64,000 bases of DNA, from contig NZ_CP070351.1 in the NCBI RefSeq assembly GCF_016919385.1, positions 2,356,001 through 2,420,000 on the forward strand, written 5' to 3'. Under the pieces are notes generated by a model that was given only the letters and a program-made list of their open reading frames with translations, did no database searches and had not been told where the DNA came from. Origin of the DNA: Gordonia sp. PDNC005. GTDB taxonomy: Bacteria > Actinomycetota > Actinomycetes > Mycobacteriales > Mycobacteriaceae. The position numbers and the translations under genes are program-made. Positions 8,671-18,089 of the stretch are shown here, piece after piece (positions within the stretch are counted from its first letter, which is position 1; every line of letters starts with the position of its first letter).

Positions 8671-9897
8671 GTGATCGTCCACGTGCCCAGCAGCAATGTC
8701 CGGATCGAACCTCTCACCTCCCCTCACCAGGTGAGAGAGGCGTTCGCCGTCTTCGGGCGAGCCATGATCGGACTCGACTTCGGCGATCTGGACGCGGCGA
8801 CGATCACCGAGGACGGTCGCTACTTCGGTGCGTTCGACGGCGAACGGATCGTCGGCGGCGCCGACTCGTACGCAACGTCGCTGACCGTGCCCGGTGGGGC
8901 GCGTCTCCCGCATGCGGCCGTCACTCACATCGGCGTGCTGCCGACCCACCGCCGTCGTGGTGTGCTGACCGCCCTCATCGCCAGACAGCTCACCGAAGCG
9001 GCGGCTCGCGGCGAAGCGGTCGCGACCCTGCGAGCATCCGAGGCGGTGATCTACGGACGGTACGGATACGGAATCGCGTCGCACAGCCGCTCGGCTCGAA
9101 TCGATCGGATCCGGACCGGCCTGCGCCAGCTTCCCGACGATCCCGGCGCCGTACGGATCGCGGACGACGTCGACGTCTCGTCGTTGGCCGCGATACACGA
9201 ACGGATCACGACACCCGGCGCGACCACACGGTCGGCGTCCTGGTGGGTCAATGCAGAACGGCGGGCGCACGCAGAGCCGCTTCGCTACGTGATCGTCCAC
9301 AGCACCGACGGCGTCGACGACGGGTACGCCGTCTACCGTCCGCTCGATTCCGCGACGTGGTGGACCAGCCGGAATCGGACCATTCAAGTCACCGATTTCG
9401 TCGCTCTGAACAGCGCCGCACATCGTGCGCTGTGGGCCCACCTGTTCAGCCTCGATCTCGTCGACACGATCACCGTCGCTTCGCTGTCCGTCGACGATCC
9501 GCTGCCCCTGCTCGTGACCGATCAGCGATCGGTACAGCTCGGCGAGGTCCACGATGAGATCTGGCTCCGGCTCATCGACGTCGAAGCGGCGCTGGCCGCC
9601 CGCTCGTACGGGCACGGACGACCCGTCACGATCGCCGTCCGCGACCGTCGGCTCCCGTCCAACGAGGGGCGGTACCGAATCACCGCAGACGGCGCAGAGC
9701 GCAGCTCGACCGCCGCGGACGTCACCGTCGACGTGGCCGACTTGGCGTCGGTCTACCTCGGCGGCACCCGCTGGCGTCAACTCGCTGCAGCCGGACGGCT
9801 GCACGAGGGTTCGGCCCATCCCGGCCCGGATGTGATCGCCGCCCTCGACCTGCTCTTCGCCACCGATCACGCACCTTTCTCGGGCACCATGTTCTGA
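8671..9897 (+). CDS. GNAT N-acetyltransferase, Eis family
   Basis: From the GTG at 8671 the protein has 408 residues, the usual Eis length (about 400). The N-terminal GNAT fold carries the acetyl-CoA loop in VLPTHRRRGVLTAL near residue 95, followed by RYGYGIAS near 130. The C-terminal half matches the second GNAT and sterol-carrier-like part of Eis proteins. Eis enzymes acetylate many amines, including aminoglycosides and protein lysines, and form hexamers in mycobacteria. A GTG at 8683 is an alternative start. It is divergent from the cold-shock gene, with an intergenic region of about 180 bases in which I see no clear operator. Confidence 0.88.
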   Translation: MIVHVPSSNVRIEPLTSPHQVREAFAVFGRAMIGLDFGDLDAATITEDGRYFGAFDGERIVGGADSYATSLTVPGGARLPHAAVTHIGVLPTHRRRGVLTALIARQLTEAAARGEAVATLRASEAVIYGRYGYGIASHSRSARIDRIRTGLRQLPDDPGAVRIADDVDVSSLAAIHERITTPGATTRSASWWVNAERRAHAEPLRYVIVHSTDGVDDGYAVYRPLDSATWWTSRNRTIQVTDFVALNSAAHRALWAHLFSLDLVDTITVASLSVDDPLPLLVTDQRSVQLGEVHDEIWLRLIDVEAALAARSYGHGRPVTIAVRDRRLPSNEGRYRITADGAERSSTAADVTVDVADLASVYLGGTRWRQLAAAGRLHEGSAHPGPDVIAALDLLFATDHAPFSGTMF

Positions 9898-9950
9898 CGC
9901 CAGACCACAACAGCCCCGTGTAAGACGACGTAAGGGCCACGACAGGTCAA

Positions 9951-9967
9951 CCGAGCAGAGTGCTCGG
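9951..9967. promoter_or_regulatory. 17-bp palindrome at the start of the DrrA-type gene
   Basis: CCGAGCA-GAG-TGCTCGG is a perfect inverted repeat with 7-base arms. It overlaps the possible GTG start at 9960 and ends one base before the ATG at 9969. Its position fits an operator for a dimeric repressor of the exporter; the regulator is not known. Confidence 0.45.
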
Positions 9968-10955
9968 CATGACTTCAATTCTCGCGCCGCACGGCGCCAC
10001 CGCATCGTCGCCGAGGGCCGGCGTGGAACTCGCCATCGACGCCCGCGGCCTGGTCAAGCGCTTCGGCGACAACACCGCGGTCGACGGCGTCGACCTGCAG
10101 GTTCCCGCCGGCTCCGTCTACGGGGTCCTCGGTCCAAACGGGGCAGGCAAGACCACCACCGTCAGCATGCTCGCAACCCTCCTGCGGCCCGATGCCGGAG
10201 AGGCGACAGTGTTCGGGTACGACGTGGTCGACGACGCCGTCGCCGTCCGCTCCCTCATCGGCGTCACCGGGCAGTACGCATCCGTCGACGAAGATCTGAG
10301 CGCCCGCCAGAACCTGATCCTGTTCGGCAGACTGCTCGGAAGGTCGAGGAGCCGGTCGAAGGCCCGCGCCGACGAACTCCTCACCGACTTCGCACTCGAA
10401 GAAGCCGCCGATCGCCCACTCAAGGACTTCTCCGGCGGCATGCGACGACGCCTGGACCTCGCGGCCAGCCTGATCGACACGCCTCCCCTCCTGTTCCTCG
10501 ACGAACCGACGACGGGCCTCGACCCGCGTACTCGCGCCCAGATGTGGGAGACGATCCGGAAACTGGTCGCTCAGGGCTCAACCGTCCTCCTGACCACCCA
10601 GTACCTCGACGAGGCGGACCAGCTGGCCGACCGCATCGCCGTCATCGACCGCGGTCGCGTGATCGCCGACGGAACCGCCGACCAGCTCAAGCAGTCGATC
10701 GGCACAAGCACCCTGACGCTCACGCCAGTCGACCACGCCCACGCCGCGACTGTCGCCGAGCTCGCGGAAGCAGTCCTCGGCGAACCGGCGACGTTGAGTG
10801 CCGAAGCCGGCCGCGTCACCACTCCCCTGCACCGGCAAGACCTGGTGCCCGACCTCCTCATCGCCCTCCGGGACCGCGACATCACCGTCGACGAGATCGC
10901 CGTGTCCAAGCCCAGCTTGGACGAGGTGTTCCTCACCATCACCGGCCGCGACTGA
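9960..10955 (+). CDS. DrrA-type ABC transporter ATP-binding protein
   Basis: This 331-residue nucleotide-binding subunit has Walker A GPNGAGKTTT near 55, an ABC signature FSGGMRRRLDLA near 160, Walker B LLFLDEPTTGLD near 180, and the extended C-terminal domain of the daunorubicin-resistance (DrrA/CcmA) class. It powers export of a hydrophobic compound or lipid through the permease encoded 19 bases downstream. GTG 9960 and ATG 9969 are both possible starts; neither has a convincing RBS, and a palindrome covers this site. The substrate is unknown; drugs, glycolipids and polyketides are usual for the class. Confidence 0.87.
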   Translation: MLGMTSILAPHGATASSPRAGVELAIDARGLVKRFGDNTAVDGVDLQVPAGSVYGVLGPNGAGKTTTVSMLATLLRPDAGEATVFGYDVVDDAVAVRSLIGVTGQYASVDEDLSARQNLILFGRLLGRSRSRSKARADELLTDFALEEAADRPLKDFSGGMRRRLDLAASLIDTPPLLFLDEPTTGLDPRTRAQMWETIRKLVAQGSTVLLTTQYLDEADQLADRIAVIDRGRVIADGTADQLKQSIGTSTLTLTPVDHAHAATVAELAEAVLGEPATLSAEAGRVTTPLHRQDLVPDLLIALRDRDITVDEIAVSKPSLDEVFLTITGRD

Positions 10956-10974
10956 GCGAAAGGACTCCTTCACC

Positions 10975-11802
10975 ATGACAACCACTCTCGAGCGGACATC
11001 GATCAGCATCGACTCGGTCCGCAGTTCCGCAAAAACCTCGGTCAGCGTCGCCGACGCGGTCCGCCAGTCGTTCTCGTTCGCGTTCCGCGGCCTGGTCAAG
11101 ATGCGCCGCAACCCCGAACAGTTCTTCGACGTCGTGCTGCAGCCGATCATCTTCACACTGATGTTCACCTACATCTTCGGCGGAGCGATCAGCGGCGACG
11201 TCAGTTCCTATCTGCCCGTCATCATCCCCGGCATCCTCGTCCAGACGGTCATCGTCACCTCCATCGTCACCGGCACGCAGCTGCGCGAGGACATGAACAA
11301 AGGCGTCTTCGACCGATTCCGGTCGCTGCCGATCGCACGGATCAGTCCACTCGCGGGAGCCCTGTTGGCCGATGTCGTCCGTTATCTGCTGGCGAGTGTC
11401 ATCACGTTCACGGTCGGCATCGCGATGGGTTGGCGTCCCGAACCCCTCGGTGTCCTCGCATCTGTCGTCCTCGTCTTGATCTGCAGTTTCGCCGTCTCGT
11501 GGATCTTCGCGCTGATGGGGTGCCTCATGAGCAAGGCGTCGTCCGTCCAGGGCGTGTCGATGATGATCATGTTCCCGCTCACGTTCATGTCGAACGCGTT
11601 CGTGCCCGTCGAGACGATGCCGGGTTGGCTGCGCAGTTTCGTGAACGTCAATCCGATCAGTCATCTCGTCTCGGCCGTCCGTGAACTCTGCAACGACGGT
11701 CACGTCGGAACGCACGTCCTCTGGAGCCTGCTCGGCGCCGCTGTGATCGTCGTGATCTTCGCGCCGCTGGCCGTCCGGGCGTACATCCGCACCGCTAAGT
11801 AG
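10975..11802 (+). CDS. DrrB-type ABC-2 transporter permease
   Basis: This 275-residue ABC-2 permease has six hydrophobic segments and the class motif region GVFDRFRSLPIAR near residue 120, with NPISHLVSAVR near the end. The ATG at 10975 is preceded by AAAGGACTCC. It pairs with the ATPase just upstream to form an exporter. Its last eight bases overlap the end of the convergent SARP regulator gene, so the two transcripts must interfere or read into each other at their 3' ends. No terminator is visible between them. Confidence 0.87.
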   Translation: MTTTLERTSISIDSVRSSAKTSVSVADAVRQSFSFAFRGLVKMRRNPEQFFDVVLQPIIFTLMFTYIFGGAISGDVSSYLPVIIPGILVQTVIVTSIVTGTQLREDMNKGVFDRFRSLPIARISPLAGALLADVVRYLLASVITFTVGIAMGWRPEPLGVLASVVLVLICSFAVSWIFALMGCLMSKASSVQGVSMMIMFPLTFMSNAFVPVETMPGWLRSFVNVNPISHLVSAVRELCNDGHVGTHVLWSLLGAAVIVVIFAPLAVRAYIRTAK

Positions 11803-14800
11803 CAGCCGCTGACCGGCGCTCGGCGAACTGCTCGTGCAGTTCGTCGAGCGCCTTCTTCCGCGACAGCGCAGCGGTGTCGGCGACGACCGCCTCCCATTCG
11901 GCGCCACTGCAGCCAGACAGGCTTTCCGCGTCCTCGATCAGTTCGTGGACGGCCGGGTAGTCGTGGCGGGGCCGCAGCCGCAGACCCAACGCCATCCACC
12001 GGGCCCCCGCGGGGTCGCCGGGCGCCTGGAGGCAGCGCCGGACACCGCTGACGAAGGCGACGCCCGCGCTGTGCGGGACATCGACCCAGCCTGCGTGATC
12101 ACGCATCGACAACACCGCATCGGCCAATGCGAGGAGACTCTCGTCGACGCCCTCGGTTGTTCCGAGTCTGATGCGCGCGGCGACCGTCGCCGTCACGCAC
12201 CCCATCAGCCCCGGGTCCCGAGACGTGTCGTCGCTCTGTCCGAGAAGGAGGTCGGCGGCTCGCTGCAGCAGGCCGACGATCGCACCGACCGGTTCGGTGG
12301 CGGCGAGCCGCTGGTACTCGGCCATAACGATCATCATCAGCGCGACTGTCTCCGGATTCCCTTGCGGAGTCGGATCATTCGGCTTCCACCCATCGCTGAG
12401 CTCATCGATCGCCACTCGCGCACGGTCGAGTTCCCCCAGCGAGAGCAGCATCGCGATGATGTACCCGTCCACCTGCCGTGCGTCGTCGACGGCGCCGAGC
12501 TTGTTCAACCGGTCGACGGCCCGTTCGTACAGGGTCAGCGCCTGCGCCCAGCGGCCCTGCTGTCCGATGACGCTGGCCGTCGTCATGTCGGTCATCGCCG
12601 CCGCGAACGAGTCCGGACGCTCGGCGAGAGCCGCGACCTCGCCGCTGTCGGCGAGCGCCCCGTCTAGATCACCCGCGTTCTCGCGCACGTTGAACCGGAT
12701 CGTGAGCGCCACCCACCGGACACGGTCCGGCCGATGAGGTTCGAGGCCGCGCAGAACCGTGCGATAGGCCTTCAACGGACGACGCGCCAACGACACCGCG
12801 ACCAGAAACTCCACCACGTCGTCGTAGGTCCGTTCCGGCCGATGCAGGCGGCGCAGTCGATACGCGGCGGTCGCGACCCGACGCAGGTCGCGGTGCGGGA
12901 GCAGGTGCACCGCACCGATCAGCAGCGTCAGTTGCCACGCGGTTCGTGTGTCGTCGTCCGGATCGGTCGGCGGCGTTCCAAGAGCGTCGATGACCCGGAC
13001 ACCCCACGCGCCCACCTCCTGGTGCAGTCCTCGGCTGGCCCAGAACGCCGCGATCACGGGAAAGACCGCGACGACGACGTCCACGGCGGGTGCGTTTCCG
13101 GCCGCGACTGCGCGGCGCAGCACCCACACGAGATTCTCGCTCTCGACGTCGACTTCCGCCGCCAGCACACTGTCCGGCGACTGGTCGTAGCGACCGCGCA
13201 CGTCTCGGCACATCTCGCGCGCCCACTGTCCCATCCGGGCGGTCGTCTCGGCGACCTCACCCGCCTCGGACGCGCGTCGCTCGCCGAACTCTCGAACCAT
13301 CTCGAGCATCCGAAAGCGGGTGCGGCCGCCGGACTCGTCCACCTGCAGCAACGACTGATCGACCAACGCCGTCAACGCGTCGGCCAACACCGCTCCCGAC
13401 ACGCCGACGACGACTGCCGCGGCCGCGTTCGAGAAACCATCAGGAAACAGGCACGTCCGACGCAGTGCGACTCGGGCATCGTCGTCGAGCAGGTCCCAAC
13501 TCCAGTCGATGACCGCCTCGAGTGTCCGATGACGATGCGGCGCCGTCCGATCGGCGGATCGGAGGAGCCCGAATCGCTCGACCAGACCGTCGCTGATCTC
13601 GCCGACGCTCATCACTCGAGTTCGAGCGGCCGCCAACTCGATGGCCAGCGGCACACCGTCGAGGTGGGCGCAGAGTGCCGCGACCGCGACCGGGTCGAGT
13701 TCCGCGTCCGGACGCACGGACAGCGCGCGAGCGGTGAACAGTTCCACTCCCGCCGACGCCGCCCCTTCTGTGTCGAGCACGGGCAGCCGATACACCTGCT
13801 CCGCAGCGATGAGCAGCGGCGACCGGCTGGTGACGACGACGCGCAGCGCGGGCAGAGCGGTGATCAGCCCCTGGACCAGAACCGCGCAGGCATCGATCAC
13901 CTGCTCGCAGTTGTCGAGAACGAGAACGGCGTCGACAGCGCGCAGCGCGTCACCGAGGCTGTCCGTGAGATCACGCAGATGCAGCCTGGGCACCGACGAG
14001 GTCCGCACGTCCGACTCGCCGACGCCGAGTGCCGACGCCACCACACCGATCAAGTCGTCGTCGTCGCGGACAGCGGCGAGCGGAACATAGAAGACGGATG
14101 CCCCGCTGTCCGAGAGGTCGTCGCCCATCGCAGAGGCGATGCTCGTCTTACCGACTCCGCCGGGACCCAGAACGGTCACGACCCGGTGCCGGGCGATCAG
14201 GTCGTGAAGTGACGCCAGATCCTCGGCACGTCCGATCAGGGGCTCGGGGCGCAGCCTGGGTGACCGACGTGTCGCCCTCGTCTGCGGTCTGCCTGCGACG
14301 AGTGCGGCGTTCAGAGCCGTCGCCTCCGCGCCCGGATCCGCGCCGAGTTCCTCCGCGAGTGTGCGCCTGAGCGCGGCGTACACGGCGAGCGCCTCGTTCT
14401 TTCGTCCGTCGGCGGCGAGTGCACGCATCAGCAGCACGTGCGCGGATTCGTCGAGACGGTCGTCGGCCATCCGGGCGCGGGCGATGTCGGAGGCCGTCGC
14501 ATAGTCGCCTGAAGCGAACGCCGAATGCGCCCGAGCGTCGTCGAGGTGAATGCGCAACCGGTCGGCTTCGACGCGGAGCCGTTCCGCGGGGCCGTCATCG
14601 GTGCCGAGGTCGGCTCCCGGGATGCCGCGCCACAGGCGTACCGCGGCCTCCGGATCGCCTCGCGTCAGCAGCCGTTCCACTGATTCGAGGTCGGTGGCGA
14701 GACCGGTCAGGCGATAGGAGCCGTCCGAACCCGCGAGGTCCGCGTCACCCACCAAGGGACGCAGACGGGAGATCTGAGTGTGCAGCGCCGCCTGCGCCGA

Positions 14801-14989
14801 CTTGGGCCGATCGTCGCCCCACACGTCGTCGATGAGGGCAGCCGACGACACCGGGCGTCCACCTGCGAGAACCAGTGCGACCAGGAGTCTGCGGGCGCGA
14901 ACGCCCGGCACGGCACGTCCGTCGACTGTGACCGGACCGAGCAGCCCGATCACCGGCGGCACGAGCGGCTCCCGACTGTCCGACGACAT
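11795..14989 (-). CDS. SARP-type transcriptional regulator with BTAD, NB-ARC ATPase and helical repeats
   Basis: This 1064-residue AfsR/SARP-like regulator has, in order, a winged-helix DNA-binding domain (about 10-95), a bacterial transcriptional activation domain (about 100-240), and an NB-ARC/STAND ATPase. The ATPase carries Walker A LGPGGVGKTS near 275, Walker B VLVLDNCEQ near 355 and VVTSRSPL near 390. The rest is Ala/Arg-rich helical repeat that probably senses or oligomerises. STAND regulators switch between ADP and ATP states and often activate secondary metabolism. GGAGAA precedes the ATG. It begins only 19 bases after the B12 importer ATPase gene on the same strand, so co-transcription is possible. 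Confidence 0.85.
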   Translation of the reverse strand: MSSDSREPLVPPVIGLLGPVTVDGRAVPGVRARRLLVALVLAGGRPVSSAALIDDVWGDDRPKSAQAALHTQISRLRPLVGDADLAGSDGSYRLTGLATDLESVERLLTRGDPEAAVRLWRGIPGADLGTDDGPAERLRVEADRLRIHLDDARAHSAFASGDYATASDIARARMADDRLDESAHVLLMRALAADGRKNEALAVYAALRRTLAEELGADPGAEATALNAALVAGRPQTRATRRSPRLRPEPLIGRAEDLASLHDLIARHRVVTVLGPGGVGKTSIASAMGDDLSDSGASVFYVPLAAVRDDDDLIGVVASALGVGESDVRTSSVPRLHLRDLTDSLGDALRAVDAVLVLDNCEQVIDACAVLVQGLITALPALRVVVTSRSPLLIAAEQVYRLPVLDTEGAASAGVELFTARALSVRPDAELDPVAVAALCAHLDGVPLAIELAAARTRVMSVGEISDGLVERFGLLRSADRTAPHRHRTLEAVIDWSWDLLDDDARVALRRTCLFPDGFSNAAAAVVVGVSGAVLADALTALVDQSLLQVDESGGRTRFRMLEMVREFGERRASEAGEVAETTARMGQWAREMCRDVRGRYDQSPDSVLAAEVDVESENLVWVLRRAVAAGNAPAVDVVVAVFPVIAAFWASRGLHQEVGAWGVRVIDALGTPPTDPDDDTRTAWQLTLLIGAVHLLPHRDLRRVATAAYRLRRLHRPERTYDDVVEFLVAVSLARRPLKAYRTVLRGLEPHRPDRVRWVALTIRFNVRENAGDLDGALADSGEVAALAERPDSFAAAMTDMTTASVIGQQGRWAQALTLYERAVDRLNKLGAVDDARQVDGYIIAMLLSLGELDRARVAIDELSDGWKPNDPTPQGNPETVALMMIVMAEYQRLAATEPVGAIVGLLQRAADLLLGQSDDTSRDPGLMGCVTATVAARIRLGTTEGVDESLLALADAVLSMRDHAGWVDVPHSAGVAFVSGVRRCLQAPGDPAGARWMALGLRLRPRHDYPAVHELIEDAESLSGCSGAEWEAVVADTAALSRKKALDELHEQFAERRSAAAT

Positions 14990-15008
14990 TTCTCCAACCC
15001 TACAAGCG

Positions 15009-15776
15009 TCAACGGCGATCCACTCGGACCCACAGTCCGTCGTCGTCGACGATGCGGGCCTTGACGTCGAAGACGGACGCCACAGTCTCCTCGGTGAGAG
15101 TTTCTGCCGGAGTTCCGTCGGCGACGACTCTGCCGCCCGCCAAGACGACGATGCGGTCGCAGTAGGCCGCGGCGAGGTTGAGGTCGTGCAACGCGACGAT
15201 CGCAGCCGCGGACGTCTTCTGAACGTGTGTCGACACCAGGTCGAGCAGACTGAGCTGATACTTGACGTCGAGATGGTTCGTCGGCTCGTCGAGGATCATC
15301 ACCTCGGGCTCCTGGACGAATGCCCGTGCGATCTGGACTCGCTGACGTTCACCTCCCGACAGTGCGCCGTAGCGCTCGCCGAGCAGCCCTTCGATGTCGG
15401 TTTCCCGCGCCACGGTGGCGATCACTCGCCTGTCCCGATCCGAGCCGATCGCCCACGACCGACGGTGCGGCGTGCGGCCGAGTTCGAGTACGTCGGCCAC
15501 TGTCGGATTCTGATCGGTGACGGCGGCCTGTTCGACGAACGCGATTCGACGTGCGGCGGTGCGCCTGGACACCGACCTGAGGTCGTCGCCGTCGAGGTCG
15601 ACCCGCCCACGCGTCGGACGGCGGAGTCCGGCGAGGAGCCGCAGCAACGACGACTTCCCCGACCCGTTCGGCCCGATCAACCCGACGACGTCGCCCGCGC
15701 CGACGGTGAGATCCACCCCGGTCAGGATGGTCCGCCGTCCCACGTCCCACCCGATGTCGTGCGCCTGGAGGATCAT
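15009..15776 (-). CDS. btuD: Cobalamin/iron-type ABC importer ATP-binding protein (BtuD-like)
   Basis: This 255-residue ATPase of the FecE/BtuD class has Walker A IGPNGSGKSSLL near 38, signature LSGGERQRV near 138, and Walker B VMILDEPTNHLD near 155. It energises the permease encoded immediately upstream (4-base overlap). By sequence alone the complex could carry a ferric siderophore, heme or B12. The cobalamin riboswitch in the leader of this operon points to vitamin B12 or cobinamide, hence the suggested symbol. It is the last importer gene; a SARP regulator follows 19 bases on. Confidence 0.82.
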   Translation of the reverse strand: MILQAHDIGWDVGRRTILTGVDLTVGAGDVVGLIGPNGSGKSSLLRLLAGLRRPTRGRVDLDGDDLRSVSRRTAARRIAFVEQAAVTDQNPTVADVLELGRTPHRRSWAIGSDRDRRVIATVARETDIEGLLGERYGALSGGERQRVQIARAFVQEPEVMILDEPTNHLDVKYQLSLLDLVSTHVQKTSAAAIVALHDLNLAAAYCDRIVVLAGGRVVADGTPAETLTEETVASVFDVKARIVDDDGLWVRVDRR

Positions 15777-16804
15777 CGTCTGCCCTCTCGGATCAGGACC
15801 ACGACGAACGCCGGGACACCGACGATCGCGGTGATCACGCCGATCGGCAGTTCACGCGGTTCGATGAGCACACGGCCTGCGACGTCCGCCCACACGAGGA
15901 ACAACGCTCCGAGCAGCGCAAGCGTCGGCATCATCACTCGGTGCCGCACCCCGACGATCGCCCGCGCTGCGTGCGGCAGCACGAGACCGACGAATCCGAT
16001 CGCGCCTGCGACACTGACCACCACAGCGGTGATCAGGGCCGTGACCGACAGGAGCACGAGCCTCGTGCGCGCCACGTGGATCCCGAGGGACGCTGCCGCA
16101 TCGTCGCCGAAGGAGAACGCGTCGAGCGCGCCGGCGTACAGCAGACACACGATGAGCCCGGCCACCGTCACGGCTCCGCACATCGCGACCTCGGTCCACG
16201 ACGGAGACGACAACGACCCGAGCAACCAGAAGAGCACTCCACGGGTCTGCTCAGCATCCGCGGACGTGTAGACGATGAACGAGGTCAACGCCGAGAAGAG
16301 CTGCGTCACGGCGATTCCAGCCAGCACCACCCGGTCCGTCGTGCCGCCCGCGAGCCGAGCGAGGAGAAGGACGAGCGCAAACGCGGCGATGGCGCCGACG
16401 AACGCGCCGCCGGCCATGCCGATGACACCCGCGCCCACCCCGAGGAGGATCACCGACACCGCGCCGACCGACGCTCCCGAGGAGACGCCGAGGACGAACG
16501 GATCGGCGAGCGGGTTCCGCAGCAACGACTGCAGCACACCGCCGCACACCGCGAGGCCCGCGCCGCACGCGGCGGCCAGGACCGACTGCGGGAGCCGGAG
16601 CCGCCAGATGATCGACTCCTCGAGCCGACTCAAGCCGGACGTGCCGCCGACGATCTCCGCGCGTAGAGACGCGGCGACGTCGGACATGCCGAGACCGGAA
16701 GGGCCGATCGTCACCGCGAAGCCGATCGAGATCATCAGCAGCACCAGACCGCCCAGCCACAGTGCGGCGAGGGCGGTCGGTCGGGTCTGCAGGCGGTGGA
16801 TCAT
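15773..16804 (-). CDS. btuC: FecCD-family ABC permease (BtuC-like)
   Basis: This 343-residue permease has about ten membrane helices. The FecCD hallmark near residue 110 is GGVLQSLLRNPLADPFVLG, and the C-terminal gate region is AGAIGFVGLVLPHAAR near 265. It forms the homodimeric channel through which the binding protein hands over its ligand. The gene overlaps its neighbours by four bases on both sides, so importer subunits are translationally coupled. Substrate assignment to cobalamin rests on the upstream riboswitch, not on this protein. Confidence 0.85.
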   Translation of the reverse strand: MIHRLQTRPTALAALWLGGLVLLMISIGFAVTIGPSGLGMSDVAASLRAEIVGGTSGLSRLEESIIWRLRLPQSVLAAACGAGLAVCGGVLQSLLRNPLADPFVLGVSSGASVGAVSVILLGVGAGVIGMAGGAFVGAIAAFALVLLLARLAGGTTDRVVLAGIAVTQLFSALTSFIVYTSADAEQTRGVLFWLLGSLSSPSWTEVAMCGAVTVAGLIVCLLYAGALDAFSFGDDAAASLGIHVARTRLVLLSVTALITAVVVSVAGAIGFVGLVLPHAARAIVGVRHRVMMPTLALLGALFLVWADVAGRVLIEPRELPIGVITAIVGVPAFVVVLIREGRR

Positions 16805-17826
16805 CGGCCCAGGCCGAGCCGTTTCAATCCGGCCGCCACATCCGAGATGCCGTAAACCGTCCGCAGCGAGGGATTCATCGCGGCCCCGGACAACAGGATA
16901 TAGCGCTTGTTCTTCACTGCTTCCATCTCACGGGTGACCGGATTGGACTCGAGGAACGCGATCTTGCCCTTCGCTGATTCGCCGGTCTGGATGTCGCGCG
17001 TCAGGTCTCCGAGGACGAGGACCTCCGGATCACGGCTCGCGACCACTTCCCAGTTGATCTGCGGCCATTCGTCGTGCGTGTCGTCGAAAACGTTCTTCAG
17101 GCCGAGTGCGGAACTGATCACCCCGGGCGCGCCACAGCAGCCTGCGAGATAAGGCGACTCGGAGTCGGAGAACCAGTACGCGACCCGCGTCCCGCGTGCA
17201 TCGATCGAATCGGCGGCCGCCTGAGCGCGACTCCTCAGATCCGCGATCACCGCGGCCGCCCGGTCCGCAGTCGCGGTGAGAGTCCCGAGTTCGGTGATCT
17301 CCTTGTAGACCGAGTCGAGGGTCATCGGTTCGTCTCGGGAGCCGTCCCCGCCGGAGTCGTTCTTGCCTTCGCAGTCCGACGGCGCGAGGTAGGTGGGCAC
17401 GCCCAGGTCGGTGAACCGTTGGCGCGGCGCCGTGCCGCCCTTGCCGAGCGTGGAACCGAACGACGCCGTGACCAGGTCCGGCTCCTCGGCGAGCACCGCC
17501 TCGAACGACGGCCAGTCGTCGGAGATCCGCTTCACGCGTGCATTGGCGTCGGCGAGCGACGGGAGGACAGGGTCGGTCCACGTCGCGGTACCAGCGATAC
17601 GGTCGGCCAGGCCCAGCGAAAGCAGGACCTCCGTGCTGCCCTGGTTCAGCGAGACGATGTGTCGAGGCGGCGCGTCGACAGCCACCGACTGGCCGCAGTT
17701 CTGGAGGGTCACCGGAAAGCCTTCGGCGGAGGCAGTTGACGATTCCGGATCGGTCGCTCCACATCCGGCGACGGCGAGAATGAGAACGGTCGAGCCGATC
17801 AGGATATGACGTGCGGTGAGAGACAT
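16801..17826 (-). CDS. btuF: Periplasmic-type binding lipoprotein of the cobalamin importer (BtuF-like)
   Basis: This 341-residue class III substrate-binding protein has a lipoprotein signal with lipobox LAVAGC, so Cys22 should be lipidated and the protein anchored outside the membrane. The two-lobed fold shows HIVSLNQGSTEVLLSLGLAD near 65 and CCGAPGVISSALGL near 235. The ATG at 17826 is chosen because AAGGA (17831-17835 on the complement) sits four bases upstream. The longer open frame upstream runs through the riboswitch and is not coding. First gene of the importer operon. Confidence 0.87.
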   Translation of the reverse strand: MSLTARHILIGSTVLILAVAGCGATDPESSTASAEGFPVTLQNCGQSVAVDAPPRHIVSLNQGSTEVLLSLGLADRIAGTATWTDPVLPSLADANARVKRISDDWPSFEAVLAEEPDLVTASFGSTLGKGGTAPRQRFTDLGVPTYLAPSDCEGKNDSGGDGSRDEPMTLDSVYKEITELGTLTATADRAAAVIADLRSRAQAAADSIDARGTRVAYWFSDSESPYLAGCCGAPGVISSALGLKNVFDDTHDEWPQINWEVVASRDPEVLVLGDLTRDIQTGESAKGKIAFLESNPVTREMEAVKNKRYILLSGAAMNPSLRTVYGISDVAAGLKRLGLGR

Positions 17827-17897
17827 GGAGTCCTTCAGCGGGTCCGAGTCTGTTTTCGCGAGACTCTCAGCGGATCCTGCGGACCGCTGCCCGCCGG

Positions 17898-18052
17898 AGC
17901 CAGCAGGTCTTCGGACTCGAGGTCTGCCGCTTGCCGAACGCCTTCCCAGTGTTCTCACCAGTGGCATCGTGTCCGGAACGTCGCTCTCACCGCTGCGCGT
18001 CAGTTCCGGATTCGCACCGGATTCCCTACCCGACTCGTCGGGCGCGCTGGCC
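17898..18052 (-). promoter_or_regulatory. Cobalamin (AdoCbl) riboswitch
   Basis: Read on the minus strand, the leader contains the conserved B12-box core in order: GGGAATCCGGTGCGAATCCG, CTGACGCGCAGCGGTGA, GCCACTGG, CTGGGAAGGC, and the 3' block GAGTCCGAAGACCTGC. The outer P1 stem is closed by GCCAGC (complement of 18046-18051) pairing with GCTGGC (complement of 17899-17904). About 70 bases of expression platform follow up to the importer ATG, including a GAGTCT/AGACTC hairpin near 17846-17866. No U-tract is seen, so control of translation is more likely than attenuation. This element defines the operon as B12-repressed. Confidence 0.9.
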
Positions 18053-18089
18053 CGTCCATCGTACGGTCCGGCCACTCGCCGCACACAGC

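Noticed and set aside
17827..18084. N-terminal extension of the BtuF-like protein
   Set aside because: The extension is the riboswitch read as protein; a lipoprotein signal and an RBS mark the start at 17826.
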